Source: Actinoplanes cyaneus (GTDB lineage: Bacteria; Actinomycetota; Actinomycetes; Mycobacteriales; Micromonosporaceae). From it: a stretch of 64,000 nt of DNA. The translations under genes and the position numbers were made by a program. Under the pieces are notes generated by a model. It searched no databases. It was given only the letters and a program-made list of their open reading frames with translations, and was not told the DNA's origin. Where the stretch lies: NCBI RefSeq assembly GCF_016862095.1, contig NZ_BOMH01000002.1, forward strand, positions 1 through 64,000, written 5' to 3'. This document shows positions 16,704 through 24,689 of the stretch, one piece after another. Position 1 is the stretch's first letter. The number at the start of each line of letters is the position of its first letter.

Positions 16704-16824
16704 ATGTCCACCTGGGCCGTCGGCCAGACCGACCGAATCGGCCCGCAGCCCCATGACGCGGTCAGCCCGATCTCCTTCGCCTGCCGCATCCGTGCCCCGG
16801 TGCTCATCCTGCACGGACGTCAGC
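16704..16824 (+). pseudogene. fragment of a prolyl-oligopeptidase-type hydrolase
   Basis: About 40 codons read VSPISFACRIRAPVLILHG, which is the family block around the strand before the catalytic Asp in S9 peptidases and acyl-peptide hydrolases (SPI..A.RI..PVLI.HG). The rest of the enzyme is absent, and the frame runs into the AraC gene on the other strand. It is too short to be functional. It may mark a deleted gene. Confidence 0.35.
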
Positions 16825-17856
16825 GGTCACGTCGTCGTGCCGTTCCATCGTTCCGCGCAGATTCGGCCTGCCTCGGTACTGATCCGGTTGACGGTCGGAG
16901 TCGCGGCCGAAGCGGCGGCGGTACTCGGTGGGGGTCAGCCCGGTCTCGCGGCGCAGTAGGGTGCGCAGGTTCGTTGCCGTGCCGAGACCGCTGCGGCGGG
17001 CGACCACGTCCAGCCGTGACTCGCCGCGTTCGAGCAGGCGGCAGGCGAGGGCGACCCGCTCGCCGGTCAGCCAGGCCAGCGGTGTCGTGCCCAGTTCGGC
17101 CCGGAACCGCCGGTGCAACGTCGCAGGGCTCACCGCCAGATGACCGGCCAGGTCCGTGACCGTCAGCGGGCGGTCGAGGTGCTCCTGGACCCAGGCCAGG
17201 AGCGGGGCCAGCGAATCGTCCGGGATGGTGGGGATCGGGCGCTCGATGAACTGCCGCTGGCCGCCGTCGCGGTGGGCGAAGACGAGCCGGCGGCTGACCG
17301 CGTTGGCGATCTCGGCGCCGTGGTCGCGCCGCACCACGTGCAGGCCCAGATCGAGGGCCGCGGCACTCCCCGCCGCTGTGAGGATGTCGCCGTCGTCGAC
17401 GAAGAGAACGTCGGTCTCCAGGTGCACCCGGGGGAAACGCGACCGGAACTGAGCAGCCCACTGCCAGTGGGCGGTGGCTCGTCTCCCGTCGAGCACCCCG
17501 GCTTCGGCCAGCGTGAACGCTCCGCTGCAGAATCCGATCAGGCGGGCGCCCCGGGCGTGGGCACGGCGGATCGCGTCCAGCACGGCCGGACGCCGCGGAA
17601 CCTCCACGTCGGGCCGGTTCGGGACGATGATCGTGTCCGCATCGTCGACCGCGTCGAGCGGGGCGATCCCGGTCAGATCGAAGAAGCCGTCGCGCATCCG
17701 AGTGGTACGGGTGGCCGAGCAGAGACGGAAGTCGTACAGGTCACGGCCCAGTTCCGGGCGGTGAAGTCCGAACACCTCGGTGGCGCAGCCGAGCTCGAAG
17801 GGATTGGAGCCGGCGTCGATCAGCGCCACGACGCGGTGCAAGGATTCTTTCGTCAT
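16804..17856 (-). CDS. GlxA/FtrA-type regulator: DJ-1/PfpI domain plus AraC HTH
   Basis: 350 residues. The N-terminal class-I glutamine-amidotransferase-like domain covers about 8-185, with the nucleophile-elbow block ARLIGFCSGAFTLAEAGVLD. The C-terminal AraC-type double HTH covers about 220-320 (RPLTVTDLAGHLAVSPATLH, then RRSGLGTATNLRTLLRRETG). In this family the DJ-1-like domain acts as a sensor. It is divergent from the cupin gene at 17901 with only 44 bp between starts, so it may control that gene. The last 25 residues are a low-quality extension beyond the HTH. Confidence 0.92.
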   Translation of the reverse strand: MTKESLHRVVALIDAGSNPFELGCATEVFGLHRPELGRDLYDFRLCSATRTTRMRDGFFDLTGIAPLDAVDDADTIIVPNRPDVEVPRRPAVLDAIRRAHARGARLIGFCSGAFTLAEAGVLDGRRATAHWQWAAQFRSRFPRVHLETDVLFVDDGDILTAAGSAAALDLGLHVVRRDHGAEIANAVSRRLVFAHRDGGQRQFIERPIPTIPDDSLAPLLAWVQEHLDRPLTVTDLAGHLAVSPATLHRRFRAELGTTPLAWLTGERVALACRLLERGESRLDVVARRSGLGTATNLRTLLRRETGLTPTEYRRRFGRDSDRQPDQYRGRPNLRGTMERHDDVTADVRAG

Positions 17857-17900
17857 GTGCGATTCCTAGCACTCACGCCGTACGCGGGAAAGGTCCCACG

Positions 17901-18284
17901 ATGAGGGGCGTGACCGAACCGATCTCCCTGACCACCGCCCTGGCGTCCTTCGCGGAGCTGTGGAGCCCGCGCATCGTGACCCGGGTCAACGACTACGACA
18001 TTCGCGTCGCCAAGGTGCGCGGCGAGCACATCTGGCACACGCATGACCACACCGACGAGTTCTTCCTGGTGCTGGAGGGCGAGCTGACGATCGCCCTGCG
18101 CGACCGCACGGTCAGGCTGCACCGAGGTGACGTCTTCACGGTGCCGCGCGGAACCGAGCACAAGCCGTCGTCGGAGGGCGGCGCGTCGATCCTCATGGTG
18201 GAGCCGGCCGGGACCGTCACCATCGGCGATCAGCACGAGGACGTGCCCGGCCACGTCGACGCCACGACCGGGCACGCCTTGTAG
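17901..18284 (+). CDS. small single-domain cupin protein
   Basis: 127 residues forming one cupin_2 barrel. The metal-ligand motif is HTHDHTDEFFLVLEGELTIAL (His-X-His-X5-Glu pattern), and the second block is GDVFTVPRGTEHKPSSEGGA. Function may be isomerase, dioxygenase or sugar binding, which sequence alone cannot decide. A GTG at 17910 is an alternative start. The AraC/DJ-1 regulator is divergent and close. Confidence 0.82.
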   Translation: MRGVTEPISLTTALASFAELWSPRIVTRVNDYDIRVAKVRGEHIWHTHDHTDEFFLVLEGELTIALRDRTVRLHRGDVFTVPRGTEHKPSSEGGASILMVEPAGTVTIGDQHEDVPGHVDATTGHAL

Positions 18285-18360
18285 CACCGGCAGCGTTCAC
18301 CACGGCGCGGGCTGACCGGCCGCGGCGGATGACCCATGCTGCATCATCGAAGCGGTTCGA

Positions 18361-18386
18361 TTGACATGGGAGCGTTCCCATGTCAA
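18361..18386. promoter_or_regulatory. 26-bp palindrome upstream of the cellulase gene, LacI/CebR-like operator
   Basis: TTGACATGGGA-GCGT-TCCCATGTCAA: two perfect 11-bp arms, 73 bp before the cellulase ATG. The inner part TGGGAGCG-TTCCCA is close to the CebR operator of cellulose-utilising actinomycetes. The left arm begins with TTGACA and could double as a -35 box. Confidence 0.75.
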
Positions 18387-18458
18387 CGTTTCTCGCCGGG
18401 CGCGGACCGGAGTCACCGCCGGTTCCCCCCGCGCTCGCAGGCACGAGAGGAACCCCTT

Positions 18459-20054
18459 ATGAGTTCGATGGCAAGGAGGGCCGGGCTCGCCGCCGTCGCC
18501 GCCGCCCTGGCACTCACCGCAGCCGTGTACGGCGTGACCAGGCCCGCCTCGGCCGACGTCACCGCCCAGCTGACCGCTCCTCAACTGGTCGCCGACATGG
18601 GCGCCGGGTGGAACCTCGGCAACCAGCTGGAGGCGAGCAACAACGGCATCCCCAGCGAGACGGCGTGGGGCAACCCGGTCATCACCCAGGCCCTGATCAA
18701 CCGCGTGAAGGCGTCCGGCTTCAAGACGATCCGCATCCCGGTCTCCTACCTGGCCAAGATCGGCGCCGGCCCGGACTACACGGTCGACGCCGCCTGGCTG
18801 AACCGGATCAAGGAGGTCGTCGACTACGCCTACGGCCAGGGGCTGTACGTCGTGCTGAACATGCACGGGGACGGCTACAAGTCGGTCGCCGGCTCCTGGC
18901 TGATCTGCGACGCCGCCGACCAGACGACCGTCAAGGCCAAGTACCAGAAGGTGTGGCAGCAGGTCGCGACCAAGTTCGCGAGCTACAACGAGCACCTCAT
19001 CCTGGAGTCGATGAACGAGGAGTTCGACGGCCAGTACGGCAATCCGACCCAGCCGTGCTACGCGAACATCAACGCCTACAACCAGGCCTTCGTCGACACC
19101 GTCCGCAGGACCGGCGGCACCAACGCCTCGCGCTGGCTGCTCGTCCCGGGCTGGAACACCAACATCGACTACACCGTCGGCAACTACGGGTTCGTGCTGC
19201 CGACCGACCAGTACCGGTCGTCGTCCATCCCCACCGCCGAGCAGCGGATCATGATCTCCGTCCACTACTACGACCCGTGGGACTTCACCGGTCAGGAGGA
19301 CGGCGTCATCACGCAGTGGGGCCCGAACGCGACCAACCCGGCGAAGACCTCGACCTGGGGACAGGCGGACTATCTCGACGGGCAGTTGAAGAAGGTGCAC
19401 GACACCTTCGTCGCGCGCGGCTATCCGGTCCTCGTCGGTGAGTACGGTTCCATCGACAAGACCGCCGCCGACTCCACGAACAACCGGTACCGCGCCGACT
19501 ACGCGCGCGCTCTGGTCTCCGCGGCCAAGAAGTACGGCGCGGCCACCGCCTACTGGGACAACGGCTACAACGGGGCGTACGGGTTCGGGCTGTTCAACCG
19601 CAGTTCCGCCACGGTGACCCAGCAGGGCATCATCGACGCCATCATCAGCGCGGCCGGCACGAGCACGCCCTCCAGCCCGTCGTCGCCGTCCACCAGCCCG
19701 TCAGCCTCCCCGTCGACCTCCCCGTCGACTCCCGGCCCGGTCGGCGCGTGCCGGGTCACCAGCGCGGTCAGCGCCTGGAACACCGGACTGACCAACAGCA
19801 TCACCATCACCAACAGCGGCACCAGCGCCGTCAACGGCTGGAGCCTGACCTTCACCCTGGCCGCCGGCCAGTCCATCACCTCCGGATGGAGCGCCACCTA
19901 CAGCCCGGCCAACGGGAATGTGACAGCCACCAACGTCAGCTACAACGGCACTCTCGCGGCGGGTGCCTCGACCACCATCGGGTACCAGGCCGGGCACACC
20001 GGCAACGCCGCCGCCCCCACCGGGTTCCGGCTCAACGGCGCCACCTGCAACTGA
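18459..20054 (+). CDS. secreted GH5 endoglucanase with C-terminal CBM2
   Basis: 531 residues. The signal peptide ends near residue 32 (TRPASA, then D). The GH5 domain covers about 35-405: GAGWNLGNQLEASNNG, RIPVSYLAKIG, acid/base Glu187 in ESMNEEFD, HYYDPWDFTG and nucleophile Glu328 in VLVGEYGS. A Ser/Thr/Pro linker (about 408-428) precedes a family 2 cellulose-binding module (430-531) bounded by two Cys, with conserved Trp residues in SAWNTGLTNSITITNSG and VNGWSLTF. It is expected to cut amorphous cellulose outside the cell. The ATG at 18459 follows GAGAGGAA. A palindromic operator lies upstream and a strong terminator follows. Confidence 0.95.
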   Translation: MSSMARRAGLAAVAAALALTAAVYGVTRPASADVTAQLTAPQLVADMGAGWNLGNQLEASNNGIPSETAWGNPVITQALINRVKASGFKTIRIPVSYLAKIGAGPDYTVDAAWLNRIKEVVDYAYGQGLYVVLNMHGDGYKSVAGSWLICDAADQTTVKAKYQKVWQQVATKFASYNEHLILESMNEEFDGQYGNPTQPCYANINAYNQAFVDTVRRTGGTNASRWLLVPGWNTNIDYTVGNYGFVLPTDQYRSSSIPTAEQRIMISVHYYDPWDFTGQEDGVITQWGPNATNPAKTSTWGQADYLDGQLKKVHDTFVARGYPVLVGEYGSIDKTAADSTNNRYRADYARALVSAAKKYGAATAYWDNGYNGAYGFGLFNRSSATVTQQGIIDAIISAAGTSTPSSPSSPSTSPSASPSTSPSTPGPVGACRVTSAVSAWNTGLTNSITITNSGTSAVNGWSLTFTLAAGQSITSGWSATYSPANGNVTATNVSYNGTLAAGASTTIGYQAGHTGNAAAPTGFRLNGATCN

Positions 20055-20063
20055 CCCGCCATG

Positions 20064-20096
20064 ATGGGCCGGGGCCGCACATCGGCCCCGGCCCAT
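20064..20096 (+). terminator. strong hairpin after the cellulase gene
   Basis: ATGGGCCGGGGCC (20064-20076) pairs perfectly with GGCCCCGGCCCAT (20084-20096) around a 7-nt loop, 10 bp after the stop. Confidence 0.85.
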
Positions 20097-20125
20097 GCGG
20101 CGGGCGGCTGCCATCATGCTCAGCT

Positions 20126-20839
20126 ATGAAGATCGCAACGCGGATGGCATTGCCGATGGCCGGGATGCTGGCCCTGCTGAGTGGCTGCTCCGGAGACCGG
20201 GCCGAGGACGCGTCGGACGCTCTGGGCAAAGCCGGCAGTTTCCGGTACGACATCCAGGTCGACGTCAAGACGCGACAACTCGCCGGTCCGTACACCTCGG
20301 CTACGTACCAGGGCAGCGGGACGGGCCTGCCCCAGCGGCACCAGCTCGACCTGACCTTCTCGGAGCCGGGAGCCGGTCCGCGGCACGTGATCACCGACGG
20401 GGAAACCCAGTATGTGCAGGTCAACGACAAGTGGGCCAAGGAACGGCGGCCCTCGTTCGGCAGGTCGCTGTTCGCCACGTCGCCGACGGCCACGTTCGAC
20501 GGCGCGCTGTTCGACCCGGCCTCGTACCTTCCGCGCATCGGATCGGACAAGCAGTTCTTCAACACCGTCGGTGACGCCTTCGTCTACACCTGCTTCATGG
20601 ACAGCTCAGTGAACGCCTCGTGCGACAACATGGGTCTGGACCTGGGGATGATCCAGGACCGGTCGACGATCGGCCAGGCCGACCTCAGGCTCACCCTCGA
20701 CGGCGACGGCAGGCCCACCGGCATCGAGGCGGAGATCACGTACGGTGACGGGTCGACCTTCGGCGGGACGGTGACCACGAAGGCGACCCTGCGCGACTTC
20801 GACGACCCGATCACCATCCAGCTTCCCGCACTCTCCTGA
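20126..20839 (+). CDS. lipoprotein, possibly LppX/LprG-like
   Basis: 237 residues. The signal peptide ends in the lipobox LLSGC (Cys21). The mature part is mainly beta, with the pattern of LolA/LppX-like carriers: an early SFRYDIQVDVKT strand, a HVITDGETQYVQVNDKW block and a late VTTKATLRDFDDPITIQLP. LppX/LprG-type proteins carry lipids across the actinobacterial envelope, but similarity here is by fold pattern only. It has one internal Cys pair (CFMDSSVNASC). No linked partner gene. Confidence 0.75.
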   Translation: MKIATRMALPMAGMLALLSGCSGDRAEDASDALGKAGSFRYDIQVDVKTRQLAGPYTSATYQGSGTGLPQRHQLDLTFSEPGAGPRHVITDGETQYVQVNDKWAKERRPSFGRSLFATSPTATFDGALFDPASYLPRIGSDKQFFNTVGDAFVYTCFMDSSVNASCDNMGLDLGMIQDRSTIGQADLRLTLDGDGRPTGIEAEITYGDGSTFGGTVTTKATLRDFDDPITIQLPALS

Positions 20840-20868
20840 TCCGGGCGCCCGTGGTCGAGACTGGCAGC

Positions 20869-21750
20869 ATGACGCGCTTCTATCTCGTGGACGTGTTCGC
20901 CGACCGCCCACTGACCGGTAACCCCCTGGCGCTCGTGCCGGACGCCGACGAGCTGACCGTGCCGCAGATGCAGGCGATCGCCCGGGAGTTCAACCAGTCG
21001 GAGACCACCTTCCTGCTGCGGCCCGGGGAGGAGGGTGTCGACTGGCGGCTGCGCTCGTTCACCCCGGCCGGTGTCGAGGTCGACGGCGCCGGGCACAACG
21101 CTCTGGGCGCCTGGCTGTGGCTGGCCGACCAGGGACTGAGGGGCGAGGGGCCGTCGGTGACGATGCATCAGCGGCTCGGCACCGAGGTCCTGCCCGTCGA
21201 GATCCTGCGCGTCCCGGGAGAGCCGGTCCGGGTCGTCATGGATCAGGGCACCCCGTGGTTCGGCAAGCAGGTCACCGACGGCGAGCGGCTGACCGCCGCG
21301 CTCGGCCTCGAGCCGCGGCACCTCTCCCCCGGCGCCGTCGCCCAGGTCGTCGGCACCGGCACCGGGCACCTGCTGGTCCCGCTCGTCACCCGCGAGGCGG
21401 TCGACGCGGCCGTGTCGCACGACCGGGAGCTGGCGGCGATCCTGGCCGAGGCCGGCGGTGAGGGGTGCTACCTCTACACGACCGAGGGCGACGAGGCCGC
21501 GTACACCCGGTTCTTCAATCCGACGGTGGGGATTGCGGAGGATCCGGCGACCGGTACGGCGGCGGGCCCGCTCGCCGTCAGCCTCGTGCGCTCGGGCCGG
21601 GCGCCGGTGGACGAGCCGGTCATCCTCGAACAGGGCCGCCGCCTGGGGCGTCCGAGCCGCATCCGGGTCGACGTGGCAGGTGACCGCGTGCGGATCTCCG
21701 GCTCGGGAGTGATCACCGCGCACGGAGAACTGCACCTCACCCCGTCATGA
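20869..21750 (+). CDS. PhzF-family isomerase-like protein
   Basis: 293 residues, with the two-lobe fold of PhzF/diaminopimelate-epimerase-like proteins. The catalytic Glu lies in REFNQSETTFLL near residue 45. Other blocks are RSFTPAGVEVDGAGHNALGA and RFFNPTVGIAEDPATGTAAG, both diagnostic. In PhzF the Glu catalyses an isomerisation in phenazine synthesis, but most family members have no known substrate, and no phenazine genes are nearby. The ATG at 20869 begins the conserved region (MTRFYLVDVFAD); a GTG at 20851 is also in frame. Confidence 0.92.
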   Translation: MTRFYLVDVFADRPLTGNPLALVPDADELTVPQMQAIAREFNQSETTFLLRPGEEGVDWRLRSFTPAGVEVDGAGHNALGAWLWLADQGLRGEGPSVTMHQRLGTEVLPVEILRVPGEPVRVVMDQGTPWFGKQVTDGERLTAALGLEPRHLSPGAVAQVVGTGTGHLLVPLVTREAVDAAVSHDRELAAILAEAGGEGCYLYTTEGDEAAYTRFFNPTVGIAEDPATGTAAGPLAVSLVRSGRAPVDEPVILEQGRRLGRPSRIRVDVAGDRVRISGSGVITAHGELHLTPS

Positions 21751-21771
21751 GTCTCCGCGCGCGGGCCTTCC

Positions 21772-22209
21772 TCAGACCAGGGCGCGGGTGGTGTTGACGC
21801 ACTCGGCCACGTCCAGCACCAGCAACAGCCGGCCCTCGGTCTTGTACGCGCCGGTGACCAGCGACCGCGACGGGCCGGTCAGGGTCGCGGGAGGCTCCTC
21901 GAACATCTTCGCCTCCAGGTCGGCGACCTGCCCGATGCGGTCCACCAGTAGGCTCACCGGCTCGTCGTCGTACCGCACGATGACGTTCTGCACGAGGCCG
22001 GACATGTCACGGCGGGGCAACCCGAACTGCACCCGCAGGTCAACCGCCGCGATCACTTGCCCGCGCAGGTTGAACAGTCCACCGACGGCGTTCGGTGCCA
22101 GCGGCACGGGCGTGTACTCGCTGTACGACAGCACCTCCTGGACAGCGTCCACGTCCACGCCGAAGAACTGGTCAGCGACCTCGAAGGTGACGAACTGGCG
22201 ACTGGACAT
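21772..22209 (-). CDS. lone CheW-domain protein
   Basis: 145 residues, a single CheW domain (FVTFEVADQFFGVDVDAVQE at the start, LRGQVIAAVDLRVQFGLPRR in the middle, GRLLLVLDVAE at the end). CheW couples chemoreceptors to the CheA kinase. No CheA, receptor or other chemotaxis gene is in this window, so it either serves a distant cluster or has another signalling role. The ATG at 22209 follows GGGAG. It is downstream of the heme peroxidase gene, but a hairpin terminator separates the two. Confidence 0.9.
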   Translation of the reverse strand: MSSRQFVTFEVADQFFGVDVDAVQEVLSYSEYTPVPLAPNAVGGLFNLRGQVIAAVDLRVQFGLPRRDMSGLVQNVIVRYDDEPVSLLVDRIGQVADLEAKMFEEPPATLTGPSRSLVTGAYKTEGRLLLVLDVAECVNTTRALV

Positions 22210-22333
22210 GCGCTGCTCCCGGGGATGATGCCCACCAGATGGAAAAGCGCGGCGGACTGCCAGCATCATCGGGAGCCGGGGCGCCGAACCAAGGAATCCG
22301 GCGTGTCGGATCGGTCTCCCCCGTCGAGCGGCA

Positions 22334-22368
22334 GGCCCGCGCCCAGACCTCGGTCGAGGGCGCGGGCC
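22334..22368 (-). terminator. hairpin after the heme peroxidase gene
   Basis: GGCCCGCGCCC (22334-22344) and GGGCGCGGGCC (22358-22368) form a perfect 11-bp stem just downstream of the minus-strand peroxidase stop at 22375. Confidence 0.7.
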
Positions 22369-22374
22369 GGTTCG

Positions 22375-24324
22375 TCACGTCGCCGGGATCACCAGGACCT
22401 GACCGGGAATGATCCGATCCGGGTTGGACAGGATGGCCCGGTTCAGGTTGAAGATCTCCGGCCACCGGTTCTGGTTGCCCAGCAGCGTCCTCGCGATGCC
22501 GCTGAGCGTGTCGCCCTTGCGGACCGTGTAGAGGCGCGGGATCGTGCCGACCGGCGTCTTCGGCGGCAGGTGCAGCACCTGGCCGGGGAAGATCACGTTC
22601 GGGTTCTTGATGATCGTCCGGTTCAGCACGAAGATCTGCGGCCACCGGTTCCCGTCGCCGAGTTGCGACTTCGCGATGCCGACGAGGGTGTCGCCCCGCT
22701 TCACCGTGTACGTCGTGGGCGGCGGCTGTGGCGTCGTGCCGGCGGACAGCACTCCGGCGAAACGCAGCAGATCGGCCAGCTCGAACGTGCCTGGTGTGGC
22801 AGCGGCCAGCGACGGCGCCCAGCCCGGCTGCCGCAGGAACGAGTCCTGACTGCGCCGGATCAGCCCGATCAGCACCTCGGCGACGAGCGTGCTGCCGACC
22901 GGGCCGAGGCGCTGCCCGCCGTGGGCATGGTTGGCCTCGGCGAGGACGTAGAACCACAACGGCGTCCTCGACTCGAAGCCCCCGGCCTGCAACGCGGTCA
23001 CCTGCTCCGGGCTGCCCGCCGCGGCCAGGACCTCGTCCTTGGTCATCACCGGCAGGCCCAGGTGTTGCGCCAGGGCCTGACCGGTCGGCAGCCGCAGCCG
23101 GTAGCCGCGGAGCAGGTTGCGCACCGGCAGCCGCCCGGCGTCCGGCGGCGTCTCGGGTTTGCCGTCGACCTTGCGCAGCGAGAACAGTGCCGTGTCCCCG
23201 ACGGCGGCCACGTTGGTGTCGAGCTTGCGGGCGCGCATGACGTTCGGCCCGTCGACGATGTTCTCCCACTCGATGATCCAGTTCTCCGGGAGCGTCGGGT
23301 TGTCCGGGCCACCGACCTCGCCGCTGAGCGCGGTGAACGAGAACAGCAGCTCCAGGCTCGCCGGGATGCCCCCGGGCCGGGTGTGGAAGTTCAGGTTGAA
23401 GTCGTACGCGGCGCGGACCATCGTGTGGCCCAGCCGGTACCCGGCGACCGCGAACTCCAGCGGCATCCGCAGCGGCTCGGCCGTGTAGTCGAACCAGCGG
23501 TTACCGTGCTCGACGATGTCGTCCACGATGCCCGGCTCGGCGATGCGCTTCAGGAAGTCGTGCACCACGATGTGCTGGTAGTGCTGGCGCAGCGTGCGGC
23601 TCGCCTGGCCGAACGAGAAGCCCTGGGCGATCAGCCGGTTGTGTGCCTTGAGGAACGCCACGTGCAACTGGGCGATGATCAGGTTCTCGTCGTTGCGCGG
23701 GTCGCCGGTCAGCGCCGCGCGGTCGTGCTCGATGTCGCCGCCGGCCGGCTCGCGGGGCAGGTCGTTGTCGTCGCCCTTGCCCGGCGGGCGCCGCCGCGGC
23801 CCGGTGGTGTTGTTCCGCAGCGTGGTGACCTTGCCGACCAGCATCTTCGCGGCGTTCGCCGGGTCCCGCGGGGCCGGCGCGCCGTAGACGCTGTCCAGAT
23901 CGAGTTCGCCGGTGCGCAGATTGCGCAGCGCGTTGCGGACCTCGGCGAGCGCCAGGGGCGTCATGGTCGGGTCCAGCAGCTGGGCCATGGTCGCCGACGC
24001 CCCGGACTCCAGGGTGATGTCGTGGTCGATGAACTGCCCGAGGTACGTGTAGGCCGCCGGGATCGGGCTGTCCTGGCCGGACACGTCCGTGTCGACCATG
24101 GACGCGCCGAGCTTCTTCAGCAGTTCGGGTGTGTTGGCGGCTTCGGGCAAAAGGTTCGCTTCGTCGTCCTGCAGGGTCGGGAACAGGAAGTCGAAGTGGT
24201 GGCTGTCGGTCGGTGTGGTCACCGCGAACCGGGCCGGTGACCGGGCGCTGAACTCGGCGAGGTCGCGGGCCGCGCGGTTGAGCTCTTCCTCGGTGACGAT
24301 TCGTCCGTGCAGGAGACGCGGCAT
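22375..24324 (-). CDS. animal-type heme peroxidase fused to two LysM domains
   Basis: 649 residues. The peroxidase-cyclooxygenase domain covers about 30-510: distal His101 in YLGQFIDHD, catalytic Arg210 with DPRNDENLIIAQLHVAF and KAHNRLI, and proximal His300 in YRLGHTMVRAAYDFN. A Pro-rich joint is followed by two LysM domains at about 535-585 (TYTVKRGDTLVGIAKSQLG) and 597-647 (LYTVRKGDTLSGIARTLLG). LysM normally binds peptidoglycan or chitin, so an extracellular peroxidase held at the wall would make sense. Yet I see no signal peptide from the ATG at 24324 nor in the upstream open frame to 24426. Such peroxidases oxidise halides or phenolics using H2O2. Confidence 0.9.
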   Translation of the reverse strand: MPRLLHGRIVTEEELNRAARDLAEFSARSPARFAVTTPTDSHHFDFLFPTLQDDEANLLPEAANTPELLKKLGASMVDTDVSGQDSPIPAAYTYLGQFIDHDITLESGASATMAQLLDPTMTPLALAEVRNALRNLRTGELDLDSVYGAPAPRDPANAAKMLVGKVTTLRNNTTGPRRRPPGKGDDNDLPREPAGGDIEHDRAALTGDPRNDENLIIAQLHVAFLKAHNRLIAQGFSFGQASRTLRQHYQHIVVHDFLKRIAEPGIVDDIVEHGNRWFDYTAEPLRMPLEFAVAGYRLGHTMVRAAYDFNLNFHTRPGGIPASLELLFSFTALSGEVGGPDNPTLPENWIIEWENIVDGPNVMRARKLDTNVAAVGDTALFSLRKVDGKPETPPDAGRLPVRNLLRGYRLRLPTGQALAQHLGLPVMTKDEVLAAAGSPEQVTALQAGGFESRTPLWFYVLAEANHAHGGQRLGPVGSTLVAEVLIGLIRRSQDSFLRQPGWAPSLAAATPGTFELADLLRFAGVLSAGTTPQPPPTTYTVKRGDTLVGIAKSQLGDGNRWPQIFVLNRTIIKNPNVIFPGQVLHLPPKTPVGTIPRLYTVRKGDTLSGIARTLLGNQNRWPEIFNLNRAILSNPDRIIPGQVLVIPAT

Positions 24325-24689
24325 GACGCCGCCCCCTTCCCCCTTAAGAGTGCTGTGGTGTGGTGCGACACCGCACCATAGGCCCGGATCCCGGATACAT
24401 GTCGTCGCTAAATAGACAATAGGCAATGGTCAGACATTCACGACATTGATCAACCCATACGGAACTCCTGCAACAAACCTGCAAATGAGAATCGTTGACT
24501 CGCCTCTTCCGATGGTGGGAGATTCGGTCACGGCACCACTTCCGTTCCCCCCGGTACCGCCGGCTTGTTCATCCCCATCATTCGGGCCGCGGCGCAGGTC
24601 AGAGCTGCGTCGCCATGCACAATGACTGCACATTGAAGCAGCGCCCGGAAATGCTGGCGGGATCCCTTTCCGACAGGGAGAAGAATCGC
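24325..24689. other. AT-richer intergenic region between divergent peroxidase and pectate lyase genes
   Basis: 365 bp with no supported gene. The segment from about 24400 to 24500 is markedly AT-richer than its surroundings and should hold both promoters. I could not assign -35/-10 boxes or a clear operator with confidence. No copy of the GGAAGCGCTTCC operator is present. Confidence 0.6.

Noticed and set aside
24361..24500. Fur-like box (TGAGAATCGTTGA) upstream of the peroxidase/pectate lyase pair
   Set aside because: The match is too weak and single; no second half-site or partner gene supports it.
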